Shown: positions 9,647 through 19,769 of the stretch, piece after piece
Layout: each line of letters opens with the position of its first letter
Position numbering within the stretch: position 1 is the first letter of the stretch
DNA from: Pseudomonas bubulae
Lineage (GTDB): Bacteria; Pseudomonadota; Gammaproteobacteria; Pseudomonadales; Pseudomonadaceae
Length of the DNA stretch: 64,000 bases
NCBI RefSeq assembly: GCF_900618535.1
Contig: NZ_UYJA01000002.1
Span: 744,001 to 808,000, forward strand
Direction: 5' to 3'
The notes under the pieces: generated by a model
Databases searched by the model: none
Seen by the model: the letters and a program-made list of their open reading frames with translations, nothing else
What the model was told of the DNA's origin: nothing
Made by a program: the position numbers and the translations under genes

Positions 9647-10141
9647 TTATTCGACCCGGGTCAGGCCGCTGAACACCAGGGGGTTGCGGCAGCGTCGACA
9701 CAGGTAGCCGCGGCCTTGTTTGACCAAAGCGTGACGCTGGGCCGAGAACGGGAAGTCGCTGTCAGGGCAGGGGCAACGGTAGATATAGCGGGTGGCGCTG
9801 CGACGCTTGATGGCGTAGGTATGACAGCGATTGGGCGGCAGTTCGTACACCCCGCGCATGATTAATTGCCATTCTTCGCCGTGGGGCGAGATGCGCTCGC
9901 CAAACAGTTGATGGGCAACCAGGTGCGCCACTTCATGGGGGACGGTCTGCTTGAGGAAGTCTTCGCTGTTTTCACGGTACAGCTGCGGGTTGAAGCGCAG
10001 CAGGTTTTCATGCAAATGGGCGACCCCGGCTTTTTGCCCGCGCAGTTTGAAACTGACGACGGGGCGTTTGAAGGGGCGTTTGAAAAACACTTCGGCCTGT
10101 TGGAAACAGTCTTCGACGCGGGTATTGAGCAGCTCGGGCAT
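9647..10141 (-). CDS. sprT: SprT-family zinc metalloprotein
   Basis: 164 residues from the ATG at 10141, which follows a TGGAGA ribosome site; a longer in-frame start at 10276 runs back into a REP element and is rejected. HEVAH at residues 69-73 plus H87 form a zincin-type zinc site. A C-terminal zinc ribbon uses C123, C125, C148 and C151. SprT resembles the protease domain of eukaryotic Spartan; its bacterial role is poorly defined. The protein is cytosolic, with no signal peptide. It converges on dctA and shares its terminator. Confidence 0.88.
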   Translation of the reverse strand: MPELLNTRVEDCFQQAEVFFKRPFKRPVVSFKLRGQKAGVAHLHENLLRFNPQLYRENSEDFLKQTVPHEVAHLVAHQLFGERISPHGEEWQLIMRGVYELPPNRCHTYAIKRRSATRYIYRCPCPDSDFPFSAQRHALVKQGRGYLCRRCRNPLVFSGLTRVE

Positions 10142-10222
10142 GCGGTTCGGTTCTCCAGAGCCGGCGATTATGCCGCAAGCGCTGGGGTTGCGAACCTGTT
10201 GGCGCCCAATGGTCTTCATGAG

Positions 10223-10279
10223 CCCGTGGAAGCGAGCCTGATCGCGAACAGCAATCACGAGCAGGTTCGCTTCCACGGG
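10223..10279. repeat. Degenerate REP doublet (REPIN) hairpin
   Basis: The left arm CCCGTGGAAGCGAGCCTG pairs with the right arm ending GGTTCGCTTCCACGGG. It is a diverged member of the GTGGGAGCGAGCC / GGCTCGCTCCCAC family seen at ten other places in the window. It lies between the sprT and Yip1-protein genes. Confidence 0.8.
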
Positions 10280-10286
10280 TTGTGGC

Positions 10287-10889
10287 CTAGTTGGTGTAGA
10301 TCGGCCCGACGCCCAGGCCCCAGACGATCACGGTGAAGGCCATGATCGCCACCAGCACCACCAGGCCCACCGCCAGCACCGAGCTGGAAAACAGGAAGCC
10401 TTCGTCCGGGTCGATGCTCATAAAGGTAGGCAGGCCCACGTACAGCAGGTACACCGTGTAGCAAATGGCAGCGGTGCCCACCATCATGCCCAGCCACATA
10501 TGCGGATACAGCGCCGCCAGCCCGCCGATAAACAGCGGGGTGGCCGTGTAGGTGGCAAAGGCCACGCATCGCGGCAGGCTGGGTTGTGCATCGTAGGTAC
10601 GGGCCATCCAGTGAATGAATGCGCCCATCACGGCCACGCCCACCAGCATGGCGGCGTAGGACAGCAGGGTCATCCACAGGGCGCTGTCCAGAGTCAGCAT
10701 CACCGGCGCGCGGTTACCGATTACCCAGCCCACCTGGGTAGTGCCAATAAATGCAGAAATGGCTGGAATCGCTGCCAGAATTAACGTGTGCGTGAAATAC
10801 ATATGGCCGATGCTTTCTTCGGCATCACCACGGATTTCGCGCCACTCTTTATCGGGGTGGGTGAAAAGGCCCACAACGTGATGGATCAT
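10287..10889 (-). CDS. Yip1-family inner-membrane protein
   Basis: 200 residues from the ATG at 10889, preceded by GGAG at a good distance; the longer frame to 11015 has no support. The N-terminus (MIHHVVGLFTHPDKEWREI) is the usual start of the proteobacterial Yip1/DUF1282 group. About five hydrophobic helices follow, near residues 30-50, 70-95, 115-135, 140-160 and 170-195. The family is named for a eukaryotic Golgi protein; no bacterial function is established. It is a single gene with a REP hairpin at its 3' end. Confidence 0.78.
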   Translation of the reverse strand: MIHHVVGLFTHPDKEWREIRGDAEESIGHMYFTHTLILAAIPAISAFIGTTQVGWVIGNRAPVMLTLDSALWMTLLSYAAMLVGVAVMGAFIHWMARTYDAQPSLPRCVAFATYTATPLFIGGLAALYPHMWLGMMVGTAAICYTVYLLYVGLPTFMSIDPDEGFLFSSSVLAVGLVVLVAIMAFTVIVWGLGVGPIYTN

Positions 10890-11157
10890 GGCTGTCGCTC
10901 CTGTATAAGACGCATCGCCCCCAGTGGGACGCGTGCCGGTCGCGCAGCCAGAACGTATTGAGAAGCAGACAGGCGTGCGGCCTTGATGACAAGTATAGGA
11001 AACCTGCCGCCCCATAACCTCGGCTCCTTAGAGCTTATTGTGCTGTCAGAGGCGGTCTTATCGCATTGGCGTCTTTAGGCAGGCAAGGGGTTCGTTGACC
11101 GGGTATTTTTCGGTAAAATCCCCGGCTTTTGGTCTTAACTCGCGGAATTGAAGCGCT

Positions 11158-11982
11158 ATGGGCACTCACTCGGTCTCTCAAATCAAACTCCAGAAACGCC
11201 TGCGTCGATTGACCGGTGAGGCAATTGCCGATTTCAACATGATCGAGCATGGCGACAAGGTGATGGTCTGCCTGTCGGGCGGCAAGGACAGCTACACCCT
11301 GCTTGATGTGTTGCTGCACCTGCAGAAAGTCGCGCCGATCCAGTTCGAGATCGTGGCCGTGAACATGGACCAGAAGCAGCCGGGTTTCCCCGAGGACGTG
11401 CTGCCGGCTTATCTAAAGTCGCTGGGTGTGGAATACCACATCGTTGAAAAAGACACTTACTCGGTGGTCAAGGAGCTGATCCCCGAAGGCAAGACCACCT
11501 GCTCGCTGTGTTCGCGCCTGCGTCGCGGCACCCTGTACACCTTTGCCGATGAAATCGGTGCGACCAAGATGGCACTTGGGCATCATCGCGATGATATCGT
11601 CGAAACCTTCTTCCTCAACATGTTCTTCAATGGCAGCCTCAAGGCGATGCCGCCCAAGCTGCGCTCCGATGACGGGCGCAATGTGGTGATTCGTCCGCTG
11701 GCGTACTGCAACGAGAAGGATATCCAGGCCTATTCCGACTGGCAGCAGTTCCCGATCATCCCGTGCAACCTCTGTGGCTCCCAGGAGAACCTGCAGCGCC
11801 AGGTGGTCAAGGACATGCTCCAGGAGTGGGACCGCAAGACGCCGGGCCGCACCGAGAGTATCTTTCGCAGCCTGCAGAACGTGATCCCGTCGCAGTTGGC
11901 GGACCGTAACCTGTTTGATTTCGCGAGCCTGAAGATCGACGAAAGCGCAACGCCGCGTTTCGTCAACCTGCTCAATCTGTAA
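11158..11982 (+). CDS. ttcA: tRNA 2-thiocytidine(32) synthetase TtcA
   Basis: 274 residues. The PP-loop SGGKDS (40-45) binds ATP; the pairs C115/C118 (CSLC) and CNLC near residue 206 bind the Fe-S cluster. TtcA activates C32 of certain tRNAs by adenylation and replaces its oxygen with sulfur. The length and all motifs are typical. It starts 142 bases after an untranslated stretch and ends 19 bases before a Tag-like gene on the same strand, so the two may be cotranscribed. Confidence 0.95.
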   Translation: MGTHSVSQIKLQKRLRRLTGEAIADFNMIEHGDKVMVCLSGGKDSYTLLDVLLHLQKVAPIQFEIVAVNMDQKQPGFPEDVLPAYLKSLGVEYHIVEKDTYSVVKELIPEGKTTCSLCSRLRRGTLYTFADEIGATKMALGHHRDDIVETFFLNMFFNGSLKAMPPKLRSDDGRNVVIRPLAYCNEKDIQAYSDWQQFPIIPCNLCGSQENLQRQVVKDMLQEWDRKTPGRTESIFRSLQNVIPSQLADRNLFDFASLKIDESATPRFVNLLNL

Positions 11983-12001
11983 ATTGCCGAGAGGAGAGGG
12001 C

Positions 12002-12673
12002 ATGCGCGACTACAAATGGCTGCACGAATACTGTCTGAACCGCTTTGGTTCGTCAGCCGCACTTGAAGCCCAATTGCCTGTCCCGAGAACTGCGGAACAG
12101 TTGCGCCATATCAGCGATGATCGCTACCTGTCGACCCTGGCCCTGCGGGTGTTCCGTGCCGGGCTCAAACACAGTGTGGTTGATGCCAAGTGGCCGGTAT
12201 TTGAAGAGGTTTTTTTCGGTTTCGACCCGGAGAAAGTCGTGCTGATGGGTGCCGAGCATCTGGAGCGGTTGATGCAGGATGCGCGGATCATTCGCCATCT
12301 GGGCAAGCTTAAAAGCGTGCCACGCAATGCCCAGATGGTGCTCGACATTGCCCACGAGTACGGCAGTTTTGGCGCGTTTATCGCCCAGTGGCCAGTGACT
12401 GATATCGTCGGTTTGTGGAAGTACCTGGCCAAGCATGGGCATCAGTTGGGTGGTTTGTCGGCTCCACGCTTTTTACGCATGGTTGGCAAGGACACCTTTG
12501 TGCCAAGTTATGACGTGGTGGCCGCGCTGAACGCGCAGAAGCTGGTGGACAAGGCACCCACCAGCCTGCGTGACCTGGCGATTGTGCAGAACGCCTTCAA
12601 CCAGTGGCACGCCGAAAGTGGCCGGCCGATGTGCCAGCTGTCACAGATGCTGGCGTTTACGGTGAATCACTAA
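12002..12673 (+). CDS. DNA-3-methyladenine glycosylase I family protein
   Basis: 223 residues from the ATG at 12002, which has a strong GAGGAG site; the upstream in-frame start at 11984 is rejected. The sequence resembles the Adenine_glyco/Tag family used to name pseudomonad orthologs, with a helical core (RIIRHLGKLKSVPRNAQMVLDI) and a SAPRFLRMVGKDTFVPSYDVVAAL segment. E. coli Tag uses an N-terminal Cys and His plus C-terminal His and Cys to bind zinc; I do not see that N-terminal motif here (start MRDYKWLHEYC). The base substrate is therefore uncertain. It probably removes alkylated bases in the cytoplasm. Confidence 0.68.
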   Translation: MRDYKWLHEYCLNRFGSSAALEAQLPVPRTAEQLRHISDDRYLSTLALRVFRAGLKHSVVDAKWPVFEEVFFGFDPEKVVLMGAEHLERLMQDARIIRHLGKLKSVPRNAQMVLDIAHEYGSFGAFIAQWPVTDIVGLWKYLAKHGHQLGGLSAPRFLRMVGKDTFVPSYDVVAALNAQKLVDKAPTSLRDLAIVQNAFNQWHAESGRPMCQLSQMLAFTVNH

Positions 12674-12691
12674 GCCGCCGAGCAACTTCAA

Positions 12692-12746
12692 TTGTGGGAG
12701 CGAGCCTGCTCGCGAAGGCCGTTCGCGAGCAAGCCCGCTCCCACAA
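12692..12746. repeat. REPIN hairpin (short type)
   Basis: TTGTGGGAGCGAGCCTGCTC and its near-complement ending GCTCCCACAA enclose a short centre (GAAGGCCGTTC). It lies between convergent genes, the Tag-like gene and the DUF2069 gene. Confidence 0.9.
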
Positions 12747-12754
12747 CAGCTGCA

Positions 12755-14110
<1,356 letters not shown>

Positions 14111-14236
14111 GTGCGGGTCGCATCTTGCGTAAGGTGGCGGCTATTCTACCTGCCTGACGGGCGCGCCTGAACCGTATGCGGTAAATGGCCGCTCGCTGAT
14201 GTATTTTTGTATGTATTTACCGGGAAGGATCAACGC

Positions 14237-14701
14237 ATGTTTAAGCGACTCATGGCAGCAGTTACCGTCTGCGCCACATTATTGCTGGCCGGCTGCGGAA
14301 ATGATTATGGGGTCGATCAGCACGGACAGAAGATCGCCTCGGAGCGTCTGGACAAGCAATGGAAGGTCATCAACTACTGGGCCGAGTGGTGTGGCCCGTG
14401 TCGTATCGAGATTCCTGAACTCAACTCGCTGGAAAAACAGCTTCAGGGGCAGTCGGTGGGAGTGTTCGGGGTCAACTACGATGGTTTGCAGGGCAAGGAG
14501 CTGAGCGACGCGAGTACCGCGCTGGGCATCACCTTTACCGTGCTGGCGCAGGATCCGGCGGAGGTGTTCGATTTGCCACGCAGCGAAGCCTTGCCGGTGA
14601 CTTATATCCTGGATGAGAAAGGCAAGGTGCGGGCGACCTTGATGGGCGAGCAGACCGCGGCCGGTGTGTTGGCGAAGATCAAGGAATTGAGAGGGGCCTG
14701 A
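14237..14701 (+). CDS. TlpA/ResA-like thioredoxin-fold lipoprotein
   Basis: 154 residues from the ATG at 14237 (GGAAGG upstream). A signal peptide ends in the lipobox LLAGC, so the mature protein is lipid-anchored and faces the periplasm. The redox motif WCGPC follows NYWAEWCGPCRIEIPEL. A cis-proline is in EALPVTYILDEKGKV. Such proteins reduce disulfides, for instance in cytochrome c maturation or oxidative repair; the specific partner is unknown. It is a single gene, followed by an inverted REP doublet. Confidence 0.86.
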   Translation: MFKRLMAAVTVCATLLLAGCGNDYGVDQHGQKIASERLDKQWKVINYWAEWCGPCRIEIPELNSLEKQLQGQSVGVFGVNYDGLQGKELSDASTALGITFTVLAQDPAEVFDLPRSEALPVTYILDEKGKVRATLMGEQTAAGVLAKIKELRGA

Positions 14702-14710
14702 GTCGAAGCC

Positions 14711-14772
14711 ATCGCGAACAAACCCGCTCCCACAGGCTGGCACCAGTCTGTGGGAGCGGGCTTGCTCGTGAT
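14711..14772. repeat. REP doublet, outward-facing arrangement
   Basis: The left arm ends CCCGCTCCCACAG and the right arm begins CTGTGGGAGCGGGCTTGCTC, so the arms are in the opposite orientation to the other doublets here, with the GTGGGAG heads at the centre. It lies between convergent genes. Confidence 0.85.
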
Positions 14773-14787
14773 TCAAGCGCCGCGGTA

Positions 14788-15192
14788 TCAGCCTTCTTCA
14801 GGCCAAAGCCGCAGCGGCTTGCCCTGTTCAGGCCAGAATCGCACCTGCTCGATCGGCGATATGTCCCAGCGCTGTACGGTCTGCAAGGCCTCGAAGAATC
14901 GCTGCTCCTGCTCCATCAACGCCGGCGCACAGGCCTTGCGGGTACTGCCTACGCCACCAAAGGTCAGCTTGTCGCCGTCGAGGGTGTAAGGTGCGAACCA
15001 ATGGTTGCAACCGCCACTGCCATAGGCCCGGCCAGCATCGTCCAGGGTGACGGTCAGGTGGCTGTTGTCGATCAGCGGTCGTTCGCCGATCCACTCCAGC
15101 ACGTAGGTGTGGTTTTGCTGCAACTTCACCGGATCACCCGCACACCCCGTCAGGCTTGCTCCCAGCACGGCCAGCAGGATCAAGCGTTTCAT
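14788..15192 (-). CDS. META-domain (HslJ-like) lipoprotein
   Basis: 134 residues from the ATG at 15192. The signal peptide MKRLILLAVLGASLTGC contains a lipobox (LTGC). The META domain shows YGSGGCNHWFAPYTLDGDKLTFGGVGSTRKAC, with paired cysteines typical of HslJ-related proteins. HslJ is linked to heat shock and novobiocin tolerance in E. coli; the biochemical activity is unknown. Its ATG overlaps the stop of the upstream gene by four bases (ATGA), so the two are translationally coupled. The first in-frame ATG at 15219 lies inside the neighbour and is rejected. Confidence 0.8.
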   Translation of the reverse strand: MKRLILLAVLGASLTGCAGDPVKLQQNHTYVLEWIGERPLIDNSHLTVTLDDAGRAYGSGGCNHWFAPYTLDGDKLTFGGVGSTRKACAPALMEQEQRFFEALQTVQRWDISPIEQVRFWPEQGKPLRLWPEEG

Positions 15193-15626
15193 TGCGCGGC
15201 CTTTTGGCATTGCGGGCACAGGTGCTTGCTGCCTTCAGTGCTCCAGCCCAGCTCGGCAATCCGCGCCGTGGCTGCGGGCTTTTGCGCCTTGGTGCCGAGT
15301 TTGGCGTCGACTGCGAACTCGAACTTCAGCTCTTTGGCGCAAGCATCGCAGTTGACCTGCCATTCATGAATCGCCAATTCGCCGAACACCGGCCCTTTGG
15401 TGACGGCAACCCACTGGCCACGCGGGTTGATCAGGTGGCGCACCTTGTCGACGCTCAAACGCATGGACAAGGTCTTGCTGCCCTTGAGGGACACAATCAG
15501 CACGTCACCGGCTTGAATCGAGCCGCCGTTGCCGGTGACTTGATACAGGCCCGGCGCCAGAGCGCGGCATTCAATCAGGGTGTGCTGCGGGTTAAGCAGG
15601 CTGTAGCGGAAATCGTGTTCGACCAT
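15189..15626 (-). CDS. Conserved hypothetical protein with zinc-ribbon-like cysteines
   Basis: 145 residues, no signal peptide or membrane helix. The N-terminal part (YSLLNPQHTLIECRALAPGLYQV) looks beta-rich. Two CxxC pairs (CDAC near residue 93 and CPQC near 138) suggest a split zinc ribbon. I do not recognise a named domain, although similar proteins are common in pseudomonads. It is followed, with a four-base overlap, by the META lipoprotein, so the two form a small operon. Function unknown. Confidence 0.68.
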   Translation of the reverse strand: MVEHDFRYSLLNPQHTLIECRALAPGLYQVTGNGGSIQAGDVLIVSLKGSKTLSMRLSVDKVRHLINPRGQWVAVTKGPVFGELAIHEWQVNCDACAKELKFEFAVDAKLGTKAQKPAATARIAELGWSTEGSKHLCPQCQKAAQ

Positions 15627-15677
15627 GGGTCCTCCAAGTAAGTCGCTATGCTAGCACGCAGGCATCAAAGTCCAGAC

Positions 15678-16667
15678 TCAACCTTCGATCAGGTTTTGCG
15701 CCGTACCGTTTCTCCAGGCTGCGATATTGCTCAAGGTCGTGCTGGCAATTGCATTCAGCGCCTCGCGGGTCAGAAACGCCTGATGGGCCGTGATGATCAC
15801 ATTGGGGAAGGTCAGCAGCCGGGCCAGCACGTCATCCTGCAAGGGCAGGTCGGAGCGGTCCTCGAAGAACAGTTGGGCCTCTTCTTCGTACACATCCAGC
15901 CCAAGATAGCCCAATTGGCCACTTTTCAGCGCCTCAATCAGCGCCGGCGTGTCGACCAGCGCCCCCCGTCCGGTGTTGATCAGCATGGCGCCGTGCATGA
16001 GGGTGGCCAGGCTGGTGGCGTTGATCAGGTGCTTGTTGTCTGCGGTCAACGGGCAGTGCAGGGAAATGATATGCGAACCGGCCAGCAGTTCGGGCAGGCT
16101 GACGTAGCGAGCGCCCAGCGCCAGCAGTTCGGCGTTTGGATAAGGGTCGAAGCACAGCAGCTTGCAGCCGAAACCGGCCATGATCTTGCCGAATGTGGCG
16201 CCGATCTGGCCGGTGCCCACCACGCCCACGGTCTTGCCCACCAGATCGAAACCGGTCAGCCCGTGCAGAGTGAAGTCGCCTTCGCGGGTGCGGTTGTAGG
16301 CGCGGTGCAAGCGGCGGTTGAGCGCCAGGATAAGGGCCACGGCATGTTCGGCGACGGCGTGGGGGGAGTACGCGGGTACGCGCACCACACTCAGGCCCAG
16401 GCGTTTGGCGGCGGGCAGATCCACATGGTTGTAGCCGGCCGAGCGCAGGGCGATCAGGCGGGTGCGGCCAGCAGCCAGTTGCTCCAGCACCGGAGCGCTG
16501 AGGTCGTCGTTGATAAACGGACAGATCACTTCGTAGTCATGGGCCAGTGCTACGGTGTCCAGGGTCAGGCGCGCGGGCTGGAAATGCAGTTCGTTACCGT
16601 CGTCTTGTGCGGCCGCGATGAAACTGTCGCGGTCGTAGGTCTGGCTGCTGAAAAGAATCGTGCGCAT
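15678..16667 (-). CDS. ldhA: D-lactate dehydrogenase (fermentative, NAD-dependent)
   Basis: 329 residues of the D-2-hydroxyacid dehydrogenase family. The substrate domain has RSAGYNHVDL; the Rossmann motif is GVVGTGQIG; NTGRGALVDTPAL and the LGLDVYEEEAQLFFED / NVIITAHQAFLT segment carry the catalytic Glu and His. It reduces pyruvate to D-lactate in the cytosol under oxygen limitation. The start has an AAGGAAG site. It is located next to gacS, as PA0927 is in P. aeruginosa. Confidence 0.92.
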   Translation of the reverse strand: MRTILFSSQTYDRDSFIAAAQDDGNELHFQPARLTLDTVALAHDYEVICPFINDDLSAPVLEQLAAGRTRLIALRSAGYNHVDLPAAKRLGLSVVRVPAYSPHAVAEHAVALILALNRRLHRAYNRTREGDFTLHGLTGFDLVGKTVGVVGTGQIGATFGKIMAGFGCKLLCFDPYPNAELLALGARYVSLPELLAGSHIISLHCPLTADNKHLINATSLATLMHGAMLINTGRGALVDTPALIEALKSGQLGYLGLDVYEEEAQLFFEDRSDLPLQDDVLARLLTFPNVIITAHQAFLTREALNAIASTTLSNIAAWRNGTAQNLIEG

Positions 16668-16703
16668 GGGGTCTTCCTTGGTCTGTAACTACAAATCGGC
16701 TTT

Positions 16704-16790
16704 TGTGGGAGCGGGCTTGCTCGCGATGGCATCACGGCGGTTTACCTGACATACCGCGCCGCCCGAATCGCGAGCAAGCCCGCTCCCACA
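16704..16790. repeat. REPIN, long type with conserved centre
   Basis: Arms TGTGGGAGCGGGCTTGCTCG and its complement enclose about 45 bases including GATGGCATCA and TTTACCTGACA. The same centre recurs at 21889-21968, so the element moves as a unit. It sits at the 3' end of gacS. Confidence 0.92.
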
Positions 16791-16801
16791 CCATGATTTT
16801 G

Positions 16802-19567
16802 CTATGCCGTACTCCGTGCCTCTTTGGCCAAACGGGTGATGGCCAGGTCCAGTTCGTCGAGGGCGGCATCGGCGTTGGGGCTGGTTTGCTTGAGCAGGGT
16901 CTCGCTGCGCTGGCAGGCCGCACGCAATTGCGGTACGCCGCAGTAGCGGGTTGCGCCGTGCAAGCGGTGGACGCGTTCGATCAACGCGTTGTTGTCTCTG
17001 GCCTCACGGGCCTGGCGGATAGCGTCGCGGTCGGCTTCCAGCGAAGCCAGCAGCATGGCCAGCATGTCGATGGCCAGATCCGCCTTGCCTGCCGCCAGTC
17101 GCAGCCCCTCATCGTGGTCGAGGACGAGCAGTTGCGTGGTGTGACGGGCCGGTTCGTGCGAGTTGTCGCTGGCCTGATTGCGCAAGGCCAAGCCCGTCCA
17201 CTTCAACACCACTTGGGCCAACTGCCGTTCGCTGATCGGTTTGGTCAGGTAGTCGTCCATGCCGCTTTGCAGCAAGGCGCGTTTTTCGTTGGCCATGGCG
17301 TGGGCTGTGAGTGCAACGATCGGCAGCGGCGTACAGTGGCGCTCGCTTTCCCACTGGCGCAGGACTTCGGTGGTCTCGCGCCCGTCCATGCCGGGCATTT
17401 GCACATCCATCAGCACCAGATCGAAATCGTGTGCCTTGACCGCATCAATGGCGGCATAACCGCTGTCCGCTGCAGTCACCTTAGCGCCCATACCTTCAAG
17501 CAGGGTTTGCACCAGCAGCAGATTGGCCGGGTTGTCATCCACACACAGAATGCGCGGCGCGCGGCTGGCCAGCGGTTCGCCGGGTTCGCTGCGGGTTTGT
17601 CGCGGGCTGACCAGGTCGGCCAGGGCCCGACGCAGTTTGCGGGTGCAGGCGGGTTTGGCCTGGAGCTGGCTGTGGGGGTTGTCCACCACCGCGTTGAACA
17701 GGCCCTGCTCGGTGGTCGGGCACAGAACCAGTACCTTGCAACCCAGGTGCTCGAGATCCCATATGTGCTGGTTGAGACGCTCTGGCGGGGTGTCATTGGC
17801 CGTTACGCCCAGAACTGCCAGATCAATAGCCTGGGCGGTCTGGTGAGCGCCGGTCACACAATTGGTGAGGTTTTCCAGAGTAGTGCAGGGCGTGACTTCC
17901 AGGCCGCAGTCTTCCAGTTGATGGTGCAGGGCCTGGCGGGCCAAGTCGTGTTTTTCCAGGATGGCTACGCGCCGGCCCAGCAGCGGCGCGCCGGGCAAGT
18001 CTTCGACATCATCGCGAGCCTTGGGCAGCCTGACGCTGATCCAGAACACCGAGCCTTCGCCAGGGGTGCTTTCAACGCCGATTTCGCCGCCCATCTGTTC
18101 GACCAGTCGCTTGGAAATCACCAGCCCCAACCCGGTGCCGCCGGGCTGGCGAGACAGTGAGTTGTCAGCCTGGCTGAAAGCCTGGAACAGGGCGCGGATA
18201 TCCTGGGCGGTCAGGCCGATGCCGGTGTCCTGCACGCTGATGCGCAGTTGCACACTGCCGTCGGTTTCATTTTCGTCCTGGTCTTCAAGCATGGCCCGCA
18301 CCGCGATAGTGCCCTCGCGGGTGAACTTGATGGCGTTGTTGATCAGGTTGGTGAGGATTTGCTTGAGCCGCAGCGGGTCGCCGATCAGCGACAGCGGGGT
18401 GTCGCGATACACCAGGCTGACCAGTTCCAGGCCCTTGTCGTGGGCCGAAGGGGCGAGGATGGTCAGGGTGTCTTGCAGCAGGTCGCGCAAATTGAACGGA
18501 ATGCTGTCGAGCACCAGCTTGCCGGCTTCGATTTTCGAAAAATCGAGAATCTCGTTGATGATGCCCAGCAGGTTGTCGGCCGATTTTTCGATGGTGTTCA
18601 GGTAGTCGAACTGGCGCGGGGTCAACTCGCTTTTTTGCAGCAGGTGGGTAAAACCGAGGATACCGTTGAGCGGGGTGCGGATTTCGTGGCTCATGTTGGC
18701 CAGAAACTCGGACTTTATACGGCTGGCCTCCAGGGCTTCCTTGCGGGCCAGATCGAGTTCAAGGTTCTGGATTTCGATGGTTTCGAGATTCTGGCGCACG
18801 TCTTCGGTGGCCTGGTCGACGCTGTGCTGCAGTTCTTCCTGGGCATTGTGCAGGGTTTCGGCCATGCGGTTGATGCCCGAGGCCAGTTCGTCAAGTTCGT
18901 GGCTGCCCAGTGGCGGCAGGCGGGTTTCCAGATGTCCGTCCTTGAGCTGGGCCACGGCTTGTTTGATTTGCCCCAGCGGTGCGTTGATGGTGCGGCTCAT
19001 GCGCAAGGCCAGCAGGGTGGTCAGCACCAGCCCGGTGACGATCAGCAACAGGCTGGCAAACAGGTTGCGATAGCTGCGCAGCAGCATGCCGTTATGGGAC
19101 AGCTCCAGTTCGACCCAGCCCAGCAGGCGATGGGCTTCGTTAGGGATCACATCCCCGGCCAGGTTGCGATGGCGGCCAAATACGGGCAATAAATAGCGCG
19201 TGGCATCGTTGTCGGTGCGCTGTTGCAGATGGGTACTGCTGCCCAGTGGAGCCTGATTGAGCATGATCGGCCCGGCATGGGCCAGCGGTTCGTGGTTGGC
19301 GTTGAGGAACGCCACGGCGCGCACATCCTGTTGTTCCAGAGATTCGGTGGCGATACGGGCCAGCAATGCGGTGTCGTGGCGCCCCATGGCGGGGGCGACC
19401 AGGGGGGCGAGTTGTTCGGCGATCATTTCCCCGCGCTGCAACAGTTGCGATTGCAGTTCGGACTGTTGCAGCCAGGTGAAATAGCCGCCGAGCACGCTTG
19501 CCATCAAACTGACGGGCAATAGCGTTAACAGCAATACGCGGCCTTTGATACCGAGGTTTTTAAGCAC
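16802..19567 (-). CDS. gacS: Hybrid sensor kinase GacS (BarA/LemA)
   Basis: 921 residues starting at GTG with a GGAG site. Order: membrane helix 10-30, periplasmic region 31-165, helix 168-190, HAMP and coiled linker to about 285, H-box with H294 (ANMSHEIRTPL), ATPase region to about 515, receiver with D721 (LVLMDVQMPG), and a C-terminal HPt domain with H870 (VHRLHGATRY). GacS phosphorylates GacA, which switches on the small RNAs RsmX/Y/Z and thus secondary metabolism, exoenzymes and biofilm genes. All three phospho-sites are intact, which matters because gacS mutants arise often in laboratory culture. Confidence 0.96.
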   Translation of the reverse strand: MLKNLGIKGRVLLLTLLPVSLMASVLGGYFTWLQQSELQSQLLQRGEMIAEQLAPLVAPAMGRHDTALLARIATESLEQQDVRAVAFLNANHEPLAHAGPIMLNQAPLGSSTHLQQRTDNDATRYLLPVFGRHRNLAGDVIPNEAHRLLGWVELELSHNGMLLRSYRNLFASLLLIVTGLVLTTLLALRMSRTINAPLGQIKQAVAQLKDGHLETRLPPLGSHELDELASGINRMAETLHNAQEELQHSVDQATEDVRQNLETIEIQNLELDLARKEALEASRIKSEFLANMSHEIRTPLNGILGFTHLLQKSELTPRQFDYLNTIEKSADNLLGIINEILDFSKIEAGKLVLDSIPFNLRDLLQDTLTILAPSAHDKGLELVSLVYRDTPLSLIGDPLRLKQILTNLINNAIKFTREGTIAVRAMLEDQDENETDGSVQLRISVQDTGIGLTAQDIRALFQAFSQADNSLSRQPGGTGLGLVISKRLVEQMGGEIGVESTPGEGSVFWISVRLPKARDDVEDLPGAPLLGRRVAILEKHDLARQALHHQLEDCGLEVTPCTTLENLTNCVTGAHQTAQAIDLAVLGVTANDTPPERLNQHIWDLEHLGCKVLVLCPTTEQGLFNAVVDNPHSQLQAKPACTRKLRRALADLVSPRQTRSEPGEPLASRAPRILCVDDNPANLLLVQTLLEGMGAKVTAADSGYAAIDAVKAHDFDLVLMDVQMPGMDGRETTEVLRQWESERHCTPLPIVALTAHAMANEKRALLQSGMDDYLTKPISERQLAQVVLKWTGLALRNQASDNSHEPARHTTQLLVLDHDEGLRLAAGKADLAIDMLAMLLASLEADRDAIRQAREARDNNALIERVHRLHGATRYCGVPQLRAACQRSETLLKQTSPNADAALDELDLAITRLAKEARSTA

Positions 19568-19769
19568 ACAACTCTCCAGCCCTGCATTCTTTTAAGAGTG
19601 ATCCGGGCTTCCCGCCCGGATCAGGTGGCAGTGTAGCCATATGGTGCCCGGCAAATCTTTGAAAATTTGCCATCAATTTCGGTTTATCAGACGGGGTAAA
19701 GCCCGTGCCGGTTGCCCGCAGGGGCTCAATCTTGAATAATCGCCGATTGAGAATTACTTGCAGACGCTA

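Noticed and set aside
8202..9701. Open frame of 499 codons antisense to dctA
   Set aside because: High-GC coding regions produce long antisense frames. The product is rich in H, Q, R and D, resembles no family and has no ribosome site; dctA explains the locus.
11095..11119. TTGACC and TAAAAT upstream of ttcA as a promoter
   Set aside because: The spacing is only 13 bases, too short for a sigma-70 promoter.
16703..18160. Open frame of 485 codons antisense to gacS
   Set aside because: It starts inside a REPIN and mirrors gacS codons; no domain or ribosome site.
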